Positions 36,750-49,251 of a DNA stretch of 64,000 bases are shown piece by piece (position 1 is the stretch's first letter; each line of letters begins with the position of its first letter). Source of the DNA: Rhynochetos jubatus (taxonomy: Eukaryota > Chordata > Aves > Eurypygiformes > Rhynochetidae). The notes beneath the pieces are model-generated. The model made no database searches. It saw nothing but the letters and a program-made list of their open reading frames with translations, and had not been told where the DNA came from. Both the position numbers and the translations under genes were made by a program. Where the stretch lies: contig CM050656.1 in assembly GCA_027574665.1 (NCBI GenBank), positions 16,133,501 to 16,197,500 of the forward strand. Direction: 5' to 3'.

Positions 36750-37330
36750 GTAATATACAACCAAGGTTGGAGATGACAAAGACCTATTAGATCATCTACA
36801 GCATGTTCCTTTGACAATGCAAGATTGCTCCCTGCAGTCTTCTAGTCCTTTCTTCAATTTACTTTGAAGAGTCTCCAGGAGCAGAGCTTTCACCTCTTCT
36901 TCAGTAAGCTCTTTTGGTATCACAGATTCAAGTTACAGGAAGGAATTCTTTAGCTTTTATGCTAACATTTTTATAGATGCTAAACCTCATTACTTGCATT
37001 TCTACCACTTCTGCTATCATAGATGATTTGTTTTATTGGCTCACATCACATAGAAAAGCCATTTTTTTCCCTTTGTAGGGTTTTTCTTTCCCATTTTTTC
37101 CCACTTTGTTTTCCTCCCGTACCTCCTCCTACTCATAGTTTTCCTTCCCCAGGTAAATCTCTTCGCAACCACCCCACACACACACAATTCTGTGTTAATT
37201 AGGGTGATTCATATTATTCTTCCACTCTGAGTGTTGTTAGTCACTATCACTAATTTAGTATCATCTGCAAATTTCATTAACAGGCCGTTTTCCTTCCCTA
37301 GATCAATTCAACAACAATAATTCAACTGGG
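36750..37330 (-). mobile_element. Ancient antisense CR1-like LINE with readable FADD box
   Basis: On the minus strand, bases 37274-37251 translate as KFADDTKL. The FADD catalytic motif (reverse-transcriptase motif C; both aspartates intact) occupies 37271-37260. Just upstream on that strand, sequence resembling the CR1 coding stretch for NDL can be followed to about 37330, though frames are broken. Downstream on the minus strand, about 37060-36757, lies a diverged CR1-type 3' region ending near agatcatctaca/ggttggagatgac as read on the plus strand. The spacing between the FADD box and the 3' end is shorter than in intact CR1, and the intervening 37080-37190 is pyrimidine-rich, so material has been lost. 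The copy is much older than the one at 33847. Confidence 0.68.
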
Positions 37331-38879
37331 TAATATTTTCAATTTATTATTGTAAATTTGTATCCAGATGTTTTGATCAATTGAGAAAGAGTAAAGTAAA
37401 TTATTTCTATTTCCCACACAGTGTTTGCTAATTCTCTTCAGTTTTCTAGATAGCTGAGCATAGCCACCACAATAAAATATGCTCTCAAGTAACCTACATA
37501 AAATGCTTATTTGCATGTATTAACCTACATACATCTGATATCTTTGTTTTGCATGAGTAAATAGTCAACTGCTTTTTATTTAGTTGGCTGGGTTTTGCCT
37601 TAAATTTAGAAGCAGAAAGTACCACATACAGACTAATTATTACCAGAGAGGGAGGACATTTCTGAACATCAGTGAGTTTTCAGAGATAGCACCTGGCTTT
37701 TGTCGGATTTTTTGGTTCCTGACCTAATCTGCAACAAAAGAATTTTAAATATAAGCATGATACCATATTTCCTAATGTTGAGACATTCCTCTTCCTAACT
37801 ACAAAACAATGATCACATTGACAATTTTAATTATTATAAAAACTAACATTACTATAAAAACTAACATACCTGAACAAAACAACATTATTTTGAATCTACA
37901 CTGAAAGTTACAGCAAAGCCAACAAGCAATTCTTATTTCCTGAGCATCAATATTTCTACTAATTCCCTACTGATGACATTCAGCAAAGAAGGAAGGCAAG
38001 TGAAAGAGAAGGGTCAACATCATATTGGCTAAGTCCCGTGACATCCAGGCAAGGATGAGTGTCGGCTTTCAATTCCAATGTAGTGTAAGAAAGCTAATAA
38101 TGAGCTATCTGATGGTTTCATGTCCTCGCACATTGCTACTGAGCTCACTCCAAAAAGCTCCTATAATAGCCTTACCAGCTCTCCCTAAGCCAGGATGCAC
38201 GGCCTTTGAGGTGTCCTGTGGGAACTGTGTAAAGGACAGGGCCATGACAGTATGCAGCTCTTTTGCTGGTTTATTCATGCTCTTACCCCAACACTGATCA
38301 CAGAGACATCCTTTGAAGCCAGATGGTTTGCACTGCACCTGACCTGTGTGGTTCCATTACTGACTCCATACATCCTTTGCTAATGGACTACTCTTCTTCA
38401 GAAGAGCAACTATATTCAGTTCGGCTAGCTGCTAACATTGCCTTCCTGAAATGCTAGTAAGCCTCAAGGGTTCGTCTTGAATCTTTATCCTGTCTGGAAG
38501 TCCTGTAATCTAAATTAAACCTATTCCCACCTCTTCACCTTTCCTAGTCCCTGAACCGCTTAAGCCTTATTATCCCCAGCTTGCAGAACTCTTAATTGCT
38601 TTCCCCATTCTCACAGTACCTTTCATCTTCACATCCCTTTTCCACTGCCTCCAGCCTCTATTTTAAGAAATTTCTCACCCGAAGACAGAAAAAAGGGGAA
38701 ATTAAAACAGATGCTCAAGCAACTGTTATTTATACTTCCTTTATCCCCACACAAACCATGATGCAGAACCTCTAAACAGAATATGAACATCAAACAGCTT
38801 GATTCTGCTCAGAAATCCCTATCCCATGACATTCTAACAGGCTCTGCACAGTAGGATTCAACGCTGCTGGTGGCGTTCC
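37331..38879. other. AT-rich non-coding DNA, no gene seen
   Basis: An 18-bp-period duplication of tataaaaactaacat occurs at 37835-37849 and 37853-37867. A pyrimidine-rich section lies at about 38520-38670. Open frames near 38025-38338 overlap on both strands and show no known domain. Confidence 0.55.
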
Positions 38880-39000
38880 TGCTCAGCATGGAGGAGCACT
38901 CCTGTCCCACAGAGCATACACTCAAAATAGGTAACAAAGAAAAAGAAGTAAATTATTCTCATTTTAAAGATAGAAGACTAAAGCACTGAGTCAGCTAAGA
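38880..39000 (-). repeat. MIR-like ancient SINE fragment
   Basis: The section ctcattttaaagatagaag followed by aaagcactgagtcagc resembles the complement of the MIR core (cctcagtttcctcatctg type). The preceding cacagagcatacactcaaa fits the extended amniote version of this repeat. It is heavily diverged, and the assignment rests on memory of the consensus. Confidence 0.45.
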
Positions 39001-39539
39001 AAAAAAATGCATTTTATGCCTGAAATATAATATTACTTCCATGAAACACATCATAAGGAAAACATGATTCTTGACTCTGTTACTGTTCAGTATTATCTTT
39101 TAGTTTGATTTCTGTTAAAGACTTCTTAGGTGTTCAAGTGCAAAACTTTAAGCACTAAAGGACTGACAGAACACGCACCAAAACAGTGACCCATAGTCAA
39201 CTTCAAGCTCTTAATGAGATTTATTAGAAAATTCCCGGAAATAAATACAAAAACATGCATATGCTTTTCAAAGTGAGGCAAGTGACCCCAGAATACACTT
39301 CTTTATTAATACTGTAATCAATTAAGGTCTAAGATCCACAATTTTTATACATACAGATCTTTGGCACTTTTCTTCATCATTTTACTAGAAGATGCATATC
39401 AAATAGAAAGAGCTACCACAGAGAATAAAGGAGGCAGAACCTTAATGACATGAACCCCACACCACTGAGGAGGGCACACGTCATTCCCTTTCAGTAAAAG
39501 TGGGCTGATTCAGATTTAGACTGGTCTATTTAGAAAACA

Positions 39540-39655
39540 ATCTCTTGAAGGCAGGATCTGCACCCACTATATGCATGCTCCCTGCCCAGCACAGCACAAT
39601 CCCAGCCTTGTTTAGGGTATCTCGCAGAGACTGTAATTCAGGTAAGCAATAACGG
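39540..39655 (+). repeat. L2/MIR-like 3' tail fragment
   Basis: The stretch tcttgaaggcaggatctg, then cacagcacaatccc, ending near gtaagcaataa, resembles the gggcagggactgt...gcctagcaca...aataa layout of the L2/MIR 3' tail of old amniote repeats. It lies about 540 bp from the MIR-like piece at 38880, but in the other orientation, so they are probably separate insertions. Confidence 0.42.
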
Positions 39656-41387
39656 ATGGCTTGTCTGTGAGTTCAAGAGGATTACAGCATAGCTCACTTG
39701 GGTTGCACTTCCTCTGGGATGTTTATTATTGCAATTATTACGGTCTTTCTGCTTAACCTCTCCGCCAGCTTCCCCAGTTTTCATGTGGGACCTTTACCTT
39801 CAGTTAGCTTAGTTTATGCTTAGAATTTCAACTTATTTAGATTAATTCATACTGGTTTATTTTAATATCGTACCATGTAACAGTCAAAATGGGGCATGAG
39901 GGCCTCTTAAGACCCAGCTGGCTCCACTTGAAGAAACAAGCAGCCACAGTGAGGGAGGCAAACCCGTGAGACTCATTTTTAACCAGAGTTTTAAATGGAT
40001 GTTTGTTTTCCATCTCAGGAGAAACAGCGAGAACTTCTAGGTGAGACAGAGAGGCAGCAGATGTGGTCCTGTTACCTTATAAAAAGCAAGAAAGAAGTGG
40101 CATTCTGTCATTTACCCTAAGATTAGAGGTCCATTATGAAATTCTACACCTGTGTCTCTGATACTTGCCATGGCTGGTAGGGGCTAGGACCAGCTCTACC
40201 AAGGTGCCCTCATCTTTCAGAATCCACATGCCTTGAATGACATAGAGATCAGCTGGGTTTGGCAGTTTTCTGGTTTGTTTTTTCCTTTTTCTTAAAGCAA
40301 GAGGCATTAAGACACAAACACAGGTGTCTTTCAAATACACCAAACAGAGAGTTTGTTATTATTTTGCTCAAGTATACTAGGCTCAATATTTTGAACCTTG
40401 GGCATTTATTCCTTCCCTTAAATAAATATACCTCTGCCTTGAAAATAGCAGGAGATGAAGTCAACTTGTTGAAATGTTCCTCATTTCCATGCAGCATATA
40501 CAGTATGATAAGCAGTTAAAACTAAAAGTAATATTTGGTATGTCAACAACATCTCTTTCTCTGCCAAATACTTCAAAGTCCAACACAACAAGAAAATGTA
40601 AATGGGTTCCCAGATGTAAATATCTTGGGACAAGGTCAAACAAGGTGGCAGATATTTTTGTGCGCTACACAATTTCGCTTGATTAAAAACAAGCAGGTGT
40701 GGGTTGGTTTATTTTTTTCTTCAATGCAATAATAAAGGACAAATGTGGAAATCCATTCTATACACAAATGTTTCTAGCATTAAAAAAATCAATGTTTCTT
40801 TAACCACTGTACAAAGGCTCCTTGTCTATTCAATCCCTACTGACTTCTGATCTTATACCTTGTCCACCTCCAAGAATGAAAGAAGGCAAGCATACACACA
40901 GTCCATTCCTCAGATTCTTGGAAAGATGTATGCTCCATCAAAATAAATAATGGTAACACCACCTTTGATAGCAGAGAGAATATTGACATGCTTTAAGGGA
41001 AACTCATGTACACCAATACCACAGTGTGAGGGACGGTATTATGTCTGACAAATCAGGCCATCTGTTTTTTTAAAATATAGCAAAAATTATGTACCTAAGA
41101 TATCTATTGCACAAGTGGTAGGATCCAACAAAGGGAAGTGGCCAGCACCTGTTGTGTGATCTATGGCTCAAGCAGTTAGCTATTCAGCAGACATAAAACA
41201 AAACTCCAGATTCATGGTCCATTGGTAAAACTTCACTGAACAAATAGGATTCTTGCCTGAGGTAGGACAAAGCTGAGCCCCATAATCTTTTGAAGCACAA
41301 CAGCCTCTCCATGATAAACACAATTTATAAACTGGTAGACAAACTATTAAGTGAAATGCTTTGATAGTGAAATAATAATGTGCAATA
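39656..41387. other. AT-rich non-coding DNA, no gene seen
   Basis: Several short overlapping frames lie at 40134-40732 on both strands, none with a recognisable domain. Mutual overlap in many frames indicates chance low-stop sequence rather than an exon. Confidence 0.55.
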
Positions 41388-41530
41388 TGCCCGCAGCCAT
41401 AGTGTCTCTAACTGTGATCCCATCAGGTCACACAAACTAAGCAAGGTCAGCTTCGGTCAGTGTCTGAAGCAAACACCTCCAGAAGAGTGCAAGAGTTGCA
41501 GAAGTGTCACTGCGATTCAATTCATAATAG
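41388..41530 (+). repeat. 5S-rRNA-derived SINE remnant (AmnSINE1/SINE3-like)
   Basis: The first about 95 bases follow the layout of vertebrate 5S rRNA. A gcccgcagccata start fits the 5S 5' end. A central aactaagcaaggtcag (about 41435-41450) fits the internal promoter A-box region agctaagcagggtc. It is followed by a ggtcagtgtctgaag section in place of 5S ggttagtacttgg. The match then fades into sequence unlike 5S, as expected for a 5S-headed SINE rather than a 5S pseudogene. It is very diverged and has no poly(A) or clear duplication. It is not a functional 5S gene. AmnSINE1 is the best-known amniote family of this build; assignment to it is an inference. Confidence 0.55.
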
Positions 41531-44500
41531 ACATCTTTGCTTCAAATCAGGGTACATATTCACAGTAAGCTAATCATACCTGAGTTCACTTTTCTTAAAT
41601 TAATTATTCTTACTCACAACATGGCAAACTTTATAAAATCATTATTAAAAATAAATGTTATTATCAAAGGCTGCAGAATCATATTAGATTATTTAATTAT
41701 TAGAGGAACTAATGTACCAGGAAAAAAAATTACTATTTTATGAGCTGCTAAATTCTTCTAACTATAGCTGCTCTGTTTGCTCCTTTTCAGTTAACCAATT
41801 CAAATGAGAATTATTCGAACATTCAACATCAAGGTTTCATGCTAGATCAAACTCAAGTTCGAGTTAAAATTCAGATAGTAAATGGAGTCCGTTCTTCAAT
41901 GACAACAGGCTTTCAGTAAAGACCCAGTATCTAAAAAGAATGCTAAACAACACCAGAGACAGTCAAAGGTGTTGTCTTTATTTTAACCCTCACCAACACT
42001 TTATTGGTAAGAATTAAACGCTATATGTTGTGCTAAGCCTTTCAATCTGTATCGAAGCAGAGATGAAATAGCCCACTGATCAAGTTCCCTAACACAGTTT
42101 CAATGAAAGCAAATCAAAGCTTAGGGGAAGCTTATGGAGCTATTTCCTAATGCCTCTCAGATACTAACAGCCACATACATCTCTGCTGAGACCAGAACTA
42201 CCTGCTGCCACGTGTCTCCTCCCTGCTCCTGGAAAGCGGCAACTAATAACAGCCATTTGCAGCTGGAAAGAATACCTTCCAGGAGTAAAGAGAGGAGGCA
42301 CACTGAAGCACCTAGTTTTAACCCCTCCAAAAGGCAGCTCCAAAACTATCACTTTTCAGCTGAGACCAGAGGGCCCGCTCTCACCTTTAACAGGAGAAGG
42401 GAATGCCCAGGTTCAGGTAGGCAGCAATATCAGTAGGAGCGGCTTTCTCCAGAAACATGATCCCAGACAGAGACATGGCACAGAGTGGGTTAGCAAGCTC
42501 ATCTGGCCATACCCCAAAGCTCAGGCTTAACACAAAATCCTGTTCAATAATTGCCAAAGGGAGATAAGGAGCGCCCTCAATGTGGATGGTCCAACGGAGG
42601 CAATTACATTTAGTTTTCATGTGAATGTAAACACAGCATAAGATCACACATATCAGGAGAAACAAATTACAGGAAATTTGATTTTTAGCCAGCTCATAAA
42701 CCACAATCAGACTACACCCCCATAGCTGGAAACAGAGCTAGACCCAGCTAAGCTAAAGGTGTAATGCTTAATCATTTAGCAAAAATTGGTAATGCATTTC
42801 TCAACAGAGACTGTGATAAATATTGATAAGGCATCCAAGATACATTTATGTTATACAGTTTTACTTTAACATTATATAGAAACTGAGGGGTTTTTTCACT
42901 GTTCTGTTACAGTACCATGCAGATTCTAAACTGCTTCTGGATGATAAAAACACAATGTTCTTACTGCTGCTGCATAATGCTAAATACAAACCAACAGTGC
43001 CTTTTATAATTAAGTCCATTAATAGCTGACTTCCCTGCATTTACAGGAAAATGAACAAAATTGTCCTTATATTAGCCTCACAGGAGAAAGTTTTTTTGTC
43101 TCTTTTCAGACAGTCTGTCTACAAATACCATCCTGCGGTAAGTGAAGTTGCAAGTACATCTGTCTGAAACCATGTAATGGCAGTTTCATTTAAAATAGTA
43201 TATTTTGCTTAGATTCACTATTATTATTTCTAGTCGGAAGAGTCCTCCTCTGCAGAGAACAGAGAACTTTAATTTCAGTCAATACATGTGCACCATTTGA
43301 AATCAATGCCTATAGAAGATATATTAAACTTCACTTGAAAAATGCCAGTAAATAGAGCCAATTATCAGAGGGGTTTTATATATATATATTCATGAAATAG
43401 GAAAAGTCATTGTCTGCATAAGCAATCCATTAGATAAATGACTGATTTGTGTAGTAGCTGGAAAGATTTAATCTTTAGAGGCATGGGAAATCTATAAAAG
43501 CTGCTAAGTCAACCATATATGCTGACCACAGAAATTCATTATTTTTAGGGAGACGGCTATTCCACAAACTGAGCAGGCACCATACAAGTGTCCCAGCTCA
43601 CTTTATAAACATAAATTAATTAAGTTGAGCTTGAGAAGTTTATGATGTCCCTAAACTCTCTTCTAAAATAGGAGATAAAGTAACTGGCTACAAAAAATTA
43701 ATGATCCTTAGTTTTGAAATGGCCAATGTATGCTTGAATTCCTTGGAGGGTAGTGGCATCCTCTAACATTAGATTATTAGTTTTGCTTTTCACAGTCTTT
43801 TCTGATAAAAATGTTGGTCTGATGACAATAGTGCTAGTGACAGCAGCAGAGAGAGAACACAAGCCAGGAGTTACAGCTGTCGTTATTCACCCCCTCACCA
43901 ATATAGTCCTAAATCCACCAGTCAGTATAGAAGCTTTTCTACAGTAGGACTTTCCTCATTTCTATAGTTTAGTGGAGTTGCATTACAAATATTTTTTACC
44001 AACACTGAAGAGAGAGAAAGGAATGAGATTTTTCTTTTAGTTTCTGTAAGTAATCAGCTGTCAAGTGCTACTGATAGCGCTTCACCAAATGCAACTGAGC
44101 AGCACTTAGCCAGCATTATGAAACGTGTTTCTCAAGAAAGACACTTCATATATGCTCACAGCTTTAAATAGTTTTAGGGCTCTCTTCACCATAAAAGAGC
44201 TGCGACTCTGCTTGCTAGGGAAGCTTTTAGAGTGACTGAAGCATGAAGACTGGGCTCTTGCATCTAAATGAGTTATTCTGTACCAGCAATATCAGCTAAA
44301 TATATGTAGTCTGTGAGCATGAGGACAAAGGGTGGGTAAGAAAAGCTTTCCTCTTCTGCATAGTGCTAGACCTGGTTCATTCTGGGAAAAGAGCCAGTAT
44401 TTCCAATGGTGCCTACCTGCTGTAAGAACTCAGATTTGTGAGTTGCTGAGCAAGCACAGCTGCCTCTGAGTTACGGAGCAGAAAGGGTGCTCAGAAAATC

Positions 44501-47500
44501 CAGACCTAGCCTGCTTTTAACAAGTGCAGAGTACCTGAAGTTCCTACTGGTGTTACTGGGAGCACCCTTAAAAAACATAAAATCATGGGTAAAAAAATGG
44601 GAAAGGACACATTCTGCCCCTCCTCAGAAGCACCAAAATATGCAGCATGCACTCAAACTTCTGTCATGGCATGATTTTCACAGACACTAAGAAAATGCTT
44701 ACAGCCCAAGTTTGCAATATTGTGCTAAAATCTCCAAAGATCACAAATATTTCATATTGAAATCCAGTATCAGTGACATTTGAAATGTTGGATGTTTTTA
44801 ATTCAACATTATTATTATACCAACACCCCATAGAGAACATTTTATTTTAATTTGCTTTAAATAATTCTCTCCAGAAGCCACCTTTGACAACCACACAAAG
44901 AACACGACGACTGGTTGCTAGAAACAGTCACAGGAAATAAGTAGTTAATATCCTAAGTGAATGTCTGCTACCAGTTTCCAAAGTGTTCATCTTGCCTCCA
45001 CACCTGGATCTAAACACTACCACAGATGAATTAAAAAGAGAGTTGGACATAAGCATATTCATAAATAGATAGAAAAAGAGGTGAAAGTTGACCACTACTT
45101 GTCACCTTGGGGTTTCCACTGAACAGAACAAGGCTCAGGTTGCAGGTAGTTCCATATGCAATGGGCTCCTCCTGATCTTACCAATTCCTTGCAATGGCTT
45201 TATAAATACTATATTTTGTGATGTTCTACCTTTAGAAAAACCAGCTTTCATATCTCATATAATAGACTAAACTTTAGTTCAGACTTTAATCAGACTGTAT
45301 ATTCACAGTGTTTCCCAAAAGATTCATACACCATGTGATAGTTTGTGCTGTACTACGGAACTTGTCTCAGCAGATAACCTCTTCTCAGATAAATACTTAT
45401 AGTTACGATACGCATTTTAGTTGATTAGGTACCACACAGTACCAAGAAGTTATGACAAAACTCTATTGTTCCTCAAAAATCAACTAAATACAGGGACATT
45501 TTCCTGTTATTATTAGTGGTACATTTTTCCTGCAAAAACAGCTTTATGCATGAAAACAGTCCACCAACAACTTGAGTTGTGGCTACGTGACCCTCATACT
45601 ATGTATGAGGATTATTTATGAAAAATGCAAAGCGTCATCAATCAAAACATTTAAAAGGACTATTTAGAGATCCTGCTGCACTTTGTAGGTAGAAGGCAGA
45701 TAAAAAATTATGAGATCCATTCATTCAGCTCCTACTCATATGCAAGGCAGAAGAAAAACATGGCCAAAAAAGTCACTTCTCAGAAGCACGCAAAATTCCA
45801 ACGTGAAAGCATATGACAAATGCCTTGACAGGAAAATGGAATATGAGCTACTTACTCCCTCACTGCAGAGGTAATTGAACATATCATGTGAAAACAGGCA
45901 CTGTAATAGCCATTATTAACACTGTATTTTAAAACCTGTGAAAATAAAACAGCCTTATTCTACTTATGTCAAAGGCAAATGTTTGTGGTAGTTCATACTG
46001 TTTGACCCACTCTGACATGCATATATGATCCAGATCATAGCAAAAGCAGTATTAGGCATGTCTGTGTTATAGCTCCCCTCCTGCTGCTTATAACCTTCTT
46101 TGATGCAGCCAGAGTTTTCTCTTTAGGAAGAGCATTACACGATTAAAATGGGCCTGTCTTATACAGAATTTGATCAGCAAGACAGCACTTTCCCATGAAT
46201 TCCAGGGAGCACCATATTTTATTTGTGAACCATAACTGTTTAAATACAAAAATTGCCAAAACTATTGTCAGGTGAAGCACAATGAGGTGACTATGTATAA
46301 ATTTTACACACGCATCAAATACAAGTTTTTATAAGAATCAAGGTTTGAAAAATTCCACCTTGTACTTTTTTTAGCTATGTTGAGGACAACCCATTAAAGT
46401 GTCTCAGTGGTGCTGGTGGTGGCCAGTACAAACAACACATAGTGGATCGTGCAACACTGAAGTCTGGTGGCTGGTGTGGTTGTCAGCACTGCAAAAATTC
46501 CCAGTGTTGGCTCTACTCTGTGGGGGGACACAAGACTGTTAAGAGCTGTGTCAGATCCTACTGCACCCTCATCCTGGCTCTAGCAGTATCTCTGTCCCAG
46601 TCCTCCACATACTCACATTGACTGCAGAAAGTGAATCACCTTATAAGCCAAAGTTCTGTAGTATTTGGAGCAATATTGTCCTGGGAATAATTGGGGTAAA
46701 TCTGAAAGAAAAGCTTTAGACAATAAATTTGTTCAGTGCTCCATATACCAGCCTCTTACCATTACTGATGTCAGGTGCTTTACTTTTGCCATGCAACCCC
46801 TATGGCAAATTATCTGTATGCGACCATTCACTGAGTTAGGATATTTTAAGATAATACACTCATAAATGCATTCTATTATCTTCTTGCAACTGTTTTGCCT
46901 GTGTTTATTTGCCTAATAGTATGATTTTAATACTATTCCTAACTTGGGGACTGACACATGCTCAGTTTATTGTGACCTACTGTGAACCATGTAGCTGAGC
47001 CCTGGTAACTAACCATCTGCACGCACTTTAAAAACGTGAAATAACATGTACTGTCTTTTACTATTTTCCAGGTAGTTTCTCCAAAAGTGAGCTTGCTGCA
47101 GACCAACATGTTTTACTTGGCACTTGTTAGGAGGACACACACGGTTCCTGCTGCTCAGCTGCCACATGGAAATTTGTGGAGATGAGATATCTTGGGAACA
47201 TTCACACTATACATCTCTGTAAATGTCCTTGTTTGCTAAACATTATCAGATCTCTACCTCAATAAATTTTACTCTGTGATTTAATTTTCAATAAATTGTG
47301 CTTTTTAAACAATGGATTACTTGTTAAGTGTAAGTTCCACAGGTTGTTTAGCTTTCAAGAAATGATCCCCTCTCAAATCCAAAATGTCTGTGGTGGAGGA
47401 CCAACCACACACCTAATGAAGATCTCCCCTTGAAAACAGAGTTCAAATAACAGTCATTTCTACTCACAGAAATACAAGTATCGGGATTCAGCTCTTTCAG

Positions 47501-49186
47501 CAGTCACATCCCTTGGTACTGAGTTCACAAGTTGGCTTTTAATGTCTGTATTTATCTTCAGTACCTTGAACAACTCTTCCTAGAAACTGACAGACTGCAG
47601 ACTCTCAAGGCAGAATTTGCCAGTGAAAACTTCAACAACTTTTGCCAAAGAAAATCTCCCATCTACTATATACTACTCCTGGCTTCCTCTGGCTGAACTG
47701 CTCTGCAGTCAGAGTCTTTCAGTCAACAGCGTGATTCCTTCCCATTGCTTCACGGCAATCAATGCTGCCATATAAAGTATATGTCACTTACAGCTACACT
47801 GATTGCAGGGATAAAAAGTTTCATCTCTTTACTCAAGCTTGCTAATAAGTTCAAGCAAGGTCTTAGAACAATAAAAGCCATTTTTAATGACTAAAAAAAA
47901 AATTGGGTTTACTCCCTGCACCCTTTATTTCTAGAAATGTCAAATAACCAGCACTTTACACAAGATCTCAGGCTCAGGAAGAGGAAAAGTGTAAGAAAGC
48001 TAATGTGAAAGGGCTGTAGTATTACTCTGTGGTAGTGACTCTGTTTAATGCAATGTATAGCATAGCATCAAGTCCAGAGCCTGCCAGAATTCAAATGTTA
48101 AGAAGTGATAGCTCATCTATGTGAACAAAAATTGTAACATAGAAGCAGCAATTCTATCAGTGTCTTTTCAAAGGCTGGTTTTTAATATGGGCAGCCCTAT
48201 AATTAACATCTAGTTTCTGATTCGTTTTCTCCCTGATTCATTGAACCACTGACTTGGAAACAGGGATGAATTTAATCTTAGAAACCCACTTTTCAAAAAA
48301 ATCTTTACGTTAGCCCATCAGTAATCATTCGGGATTTCTGTACAGGTTCAGCTTCACGCCATGAAAAAAGAGAAAACCAGTTAGAATAGGGTGGGTTTTT
48401 TCCCTTTGTGGCTAGTACATTCTCAACTATTTATGGAGAAATTTCAGAGCTGCACTATCAGTATTGTGATGATCTGGTCATAGAAGATATTCCTTCTCTT
48501 GACTATGACAGGCATTGTGCCACAGACTACAGGATTAGAAGAAAATAAAAACAAAAAACAGAGACAGCAGAATCTGTTTATTTGTTTTACAATATTTTTA
48601 AATATTTTTTTTCCCCTAACCATATCCTAGAAGGAAAGCAGACCCCCAGTCAAACAAATACACTGCAAATCACCTTTCTGTAGGACATAACGCCCTTTGC
48701 TCCTGAAGAAACATATGAAGAACCTTTCTTTGACTTTTAATCTTCCTAGTCACTGATTATCAAATTTTTTAAATGCTGTCTTCTGAGGTGAGGGCTTATA
48801 AGCTTTTTGACTGCTTTTGGACCTATGCTTAGACTGTTCTGAATCTGTCACCTTATTTACATTGGCTATTGGCCTTTCACCCATCCCCACAATTTGCTTT
48901 CTCAGCTATGACTGGCAGTTAACTCCACAAGAACATCAGAGGCCGAGTTATCTCTGTTTCGCAAACCATTCAGACAGAAAAAAGCATTACATACACCTCG
49001 TAGATAAGAAACCTGTGACAGAGGTTAAAGACAAACTTTTCAAAGGGTGCTCTCCTAGTTCTGGGATTGCAACAGAAGAGAGCAAGCAGTTCAGCGCATA
49101 TGAATGAGGAATGCCTGTAGCTGAAATTACAAGTGCTCGGACACCTTGAGCTGGGTTCACAAAAACACAGAGCTGCAAAATGAGAG
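41531..49186. other. Long AT-rich non-coding stretch, no supported gene
   Basis: I saw no recognisable exon or RNA gene. A moderately GC-rich zone at 42130-42620 holds overlapping frames on both strands and a good donor-like signal on the minus strand (see findings), but no domain. Two AATAAA signals lie 29 bases apart at 47261-47266 and 47290-47295. A short (TA)n run lies near 43378-43390. The interval 46390-46620 is richer in GTGG words but unassigned. Confidence 0.5.
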
Positions 49187-49251
49187 ATGACTTATGACCT
49201 GTCTCTCTCACAGGTGGCTCAGAGGCAAGTCAAGAATGGAAACCAGAACAT
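49187..49251 (-). repeat. Possible MIR-like SINE fragment
   Basis: The section gatgacttatgacc, then tcacaggtggctcagagg and gaatggaaaccagaac, resembles the complement of the MIR 5' half (gtgacttgcc...cacacag...gcagag...gaaccca type). It is short and diverged and lies inside a longer plus-strand open frame of no known family. Confidence 0.35.

Noticed and set aside
41388..41530. Functional 5S rRNA gene
   Set aside because: It is too diverged from 5S, its second half does not follow 5S, and no terminator T-run follows at the expected position.
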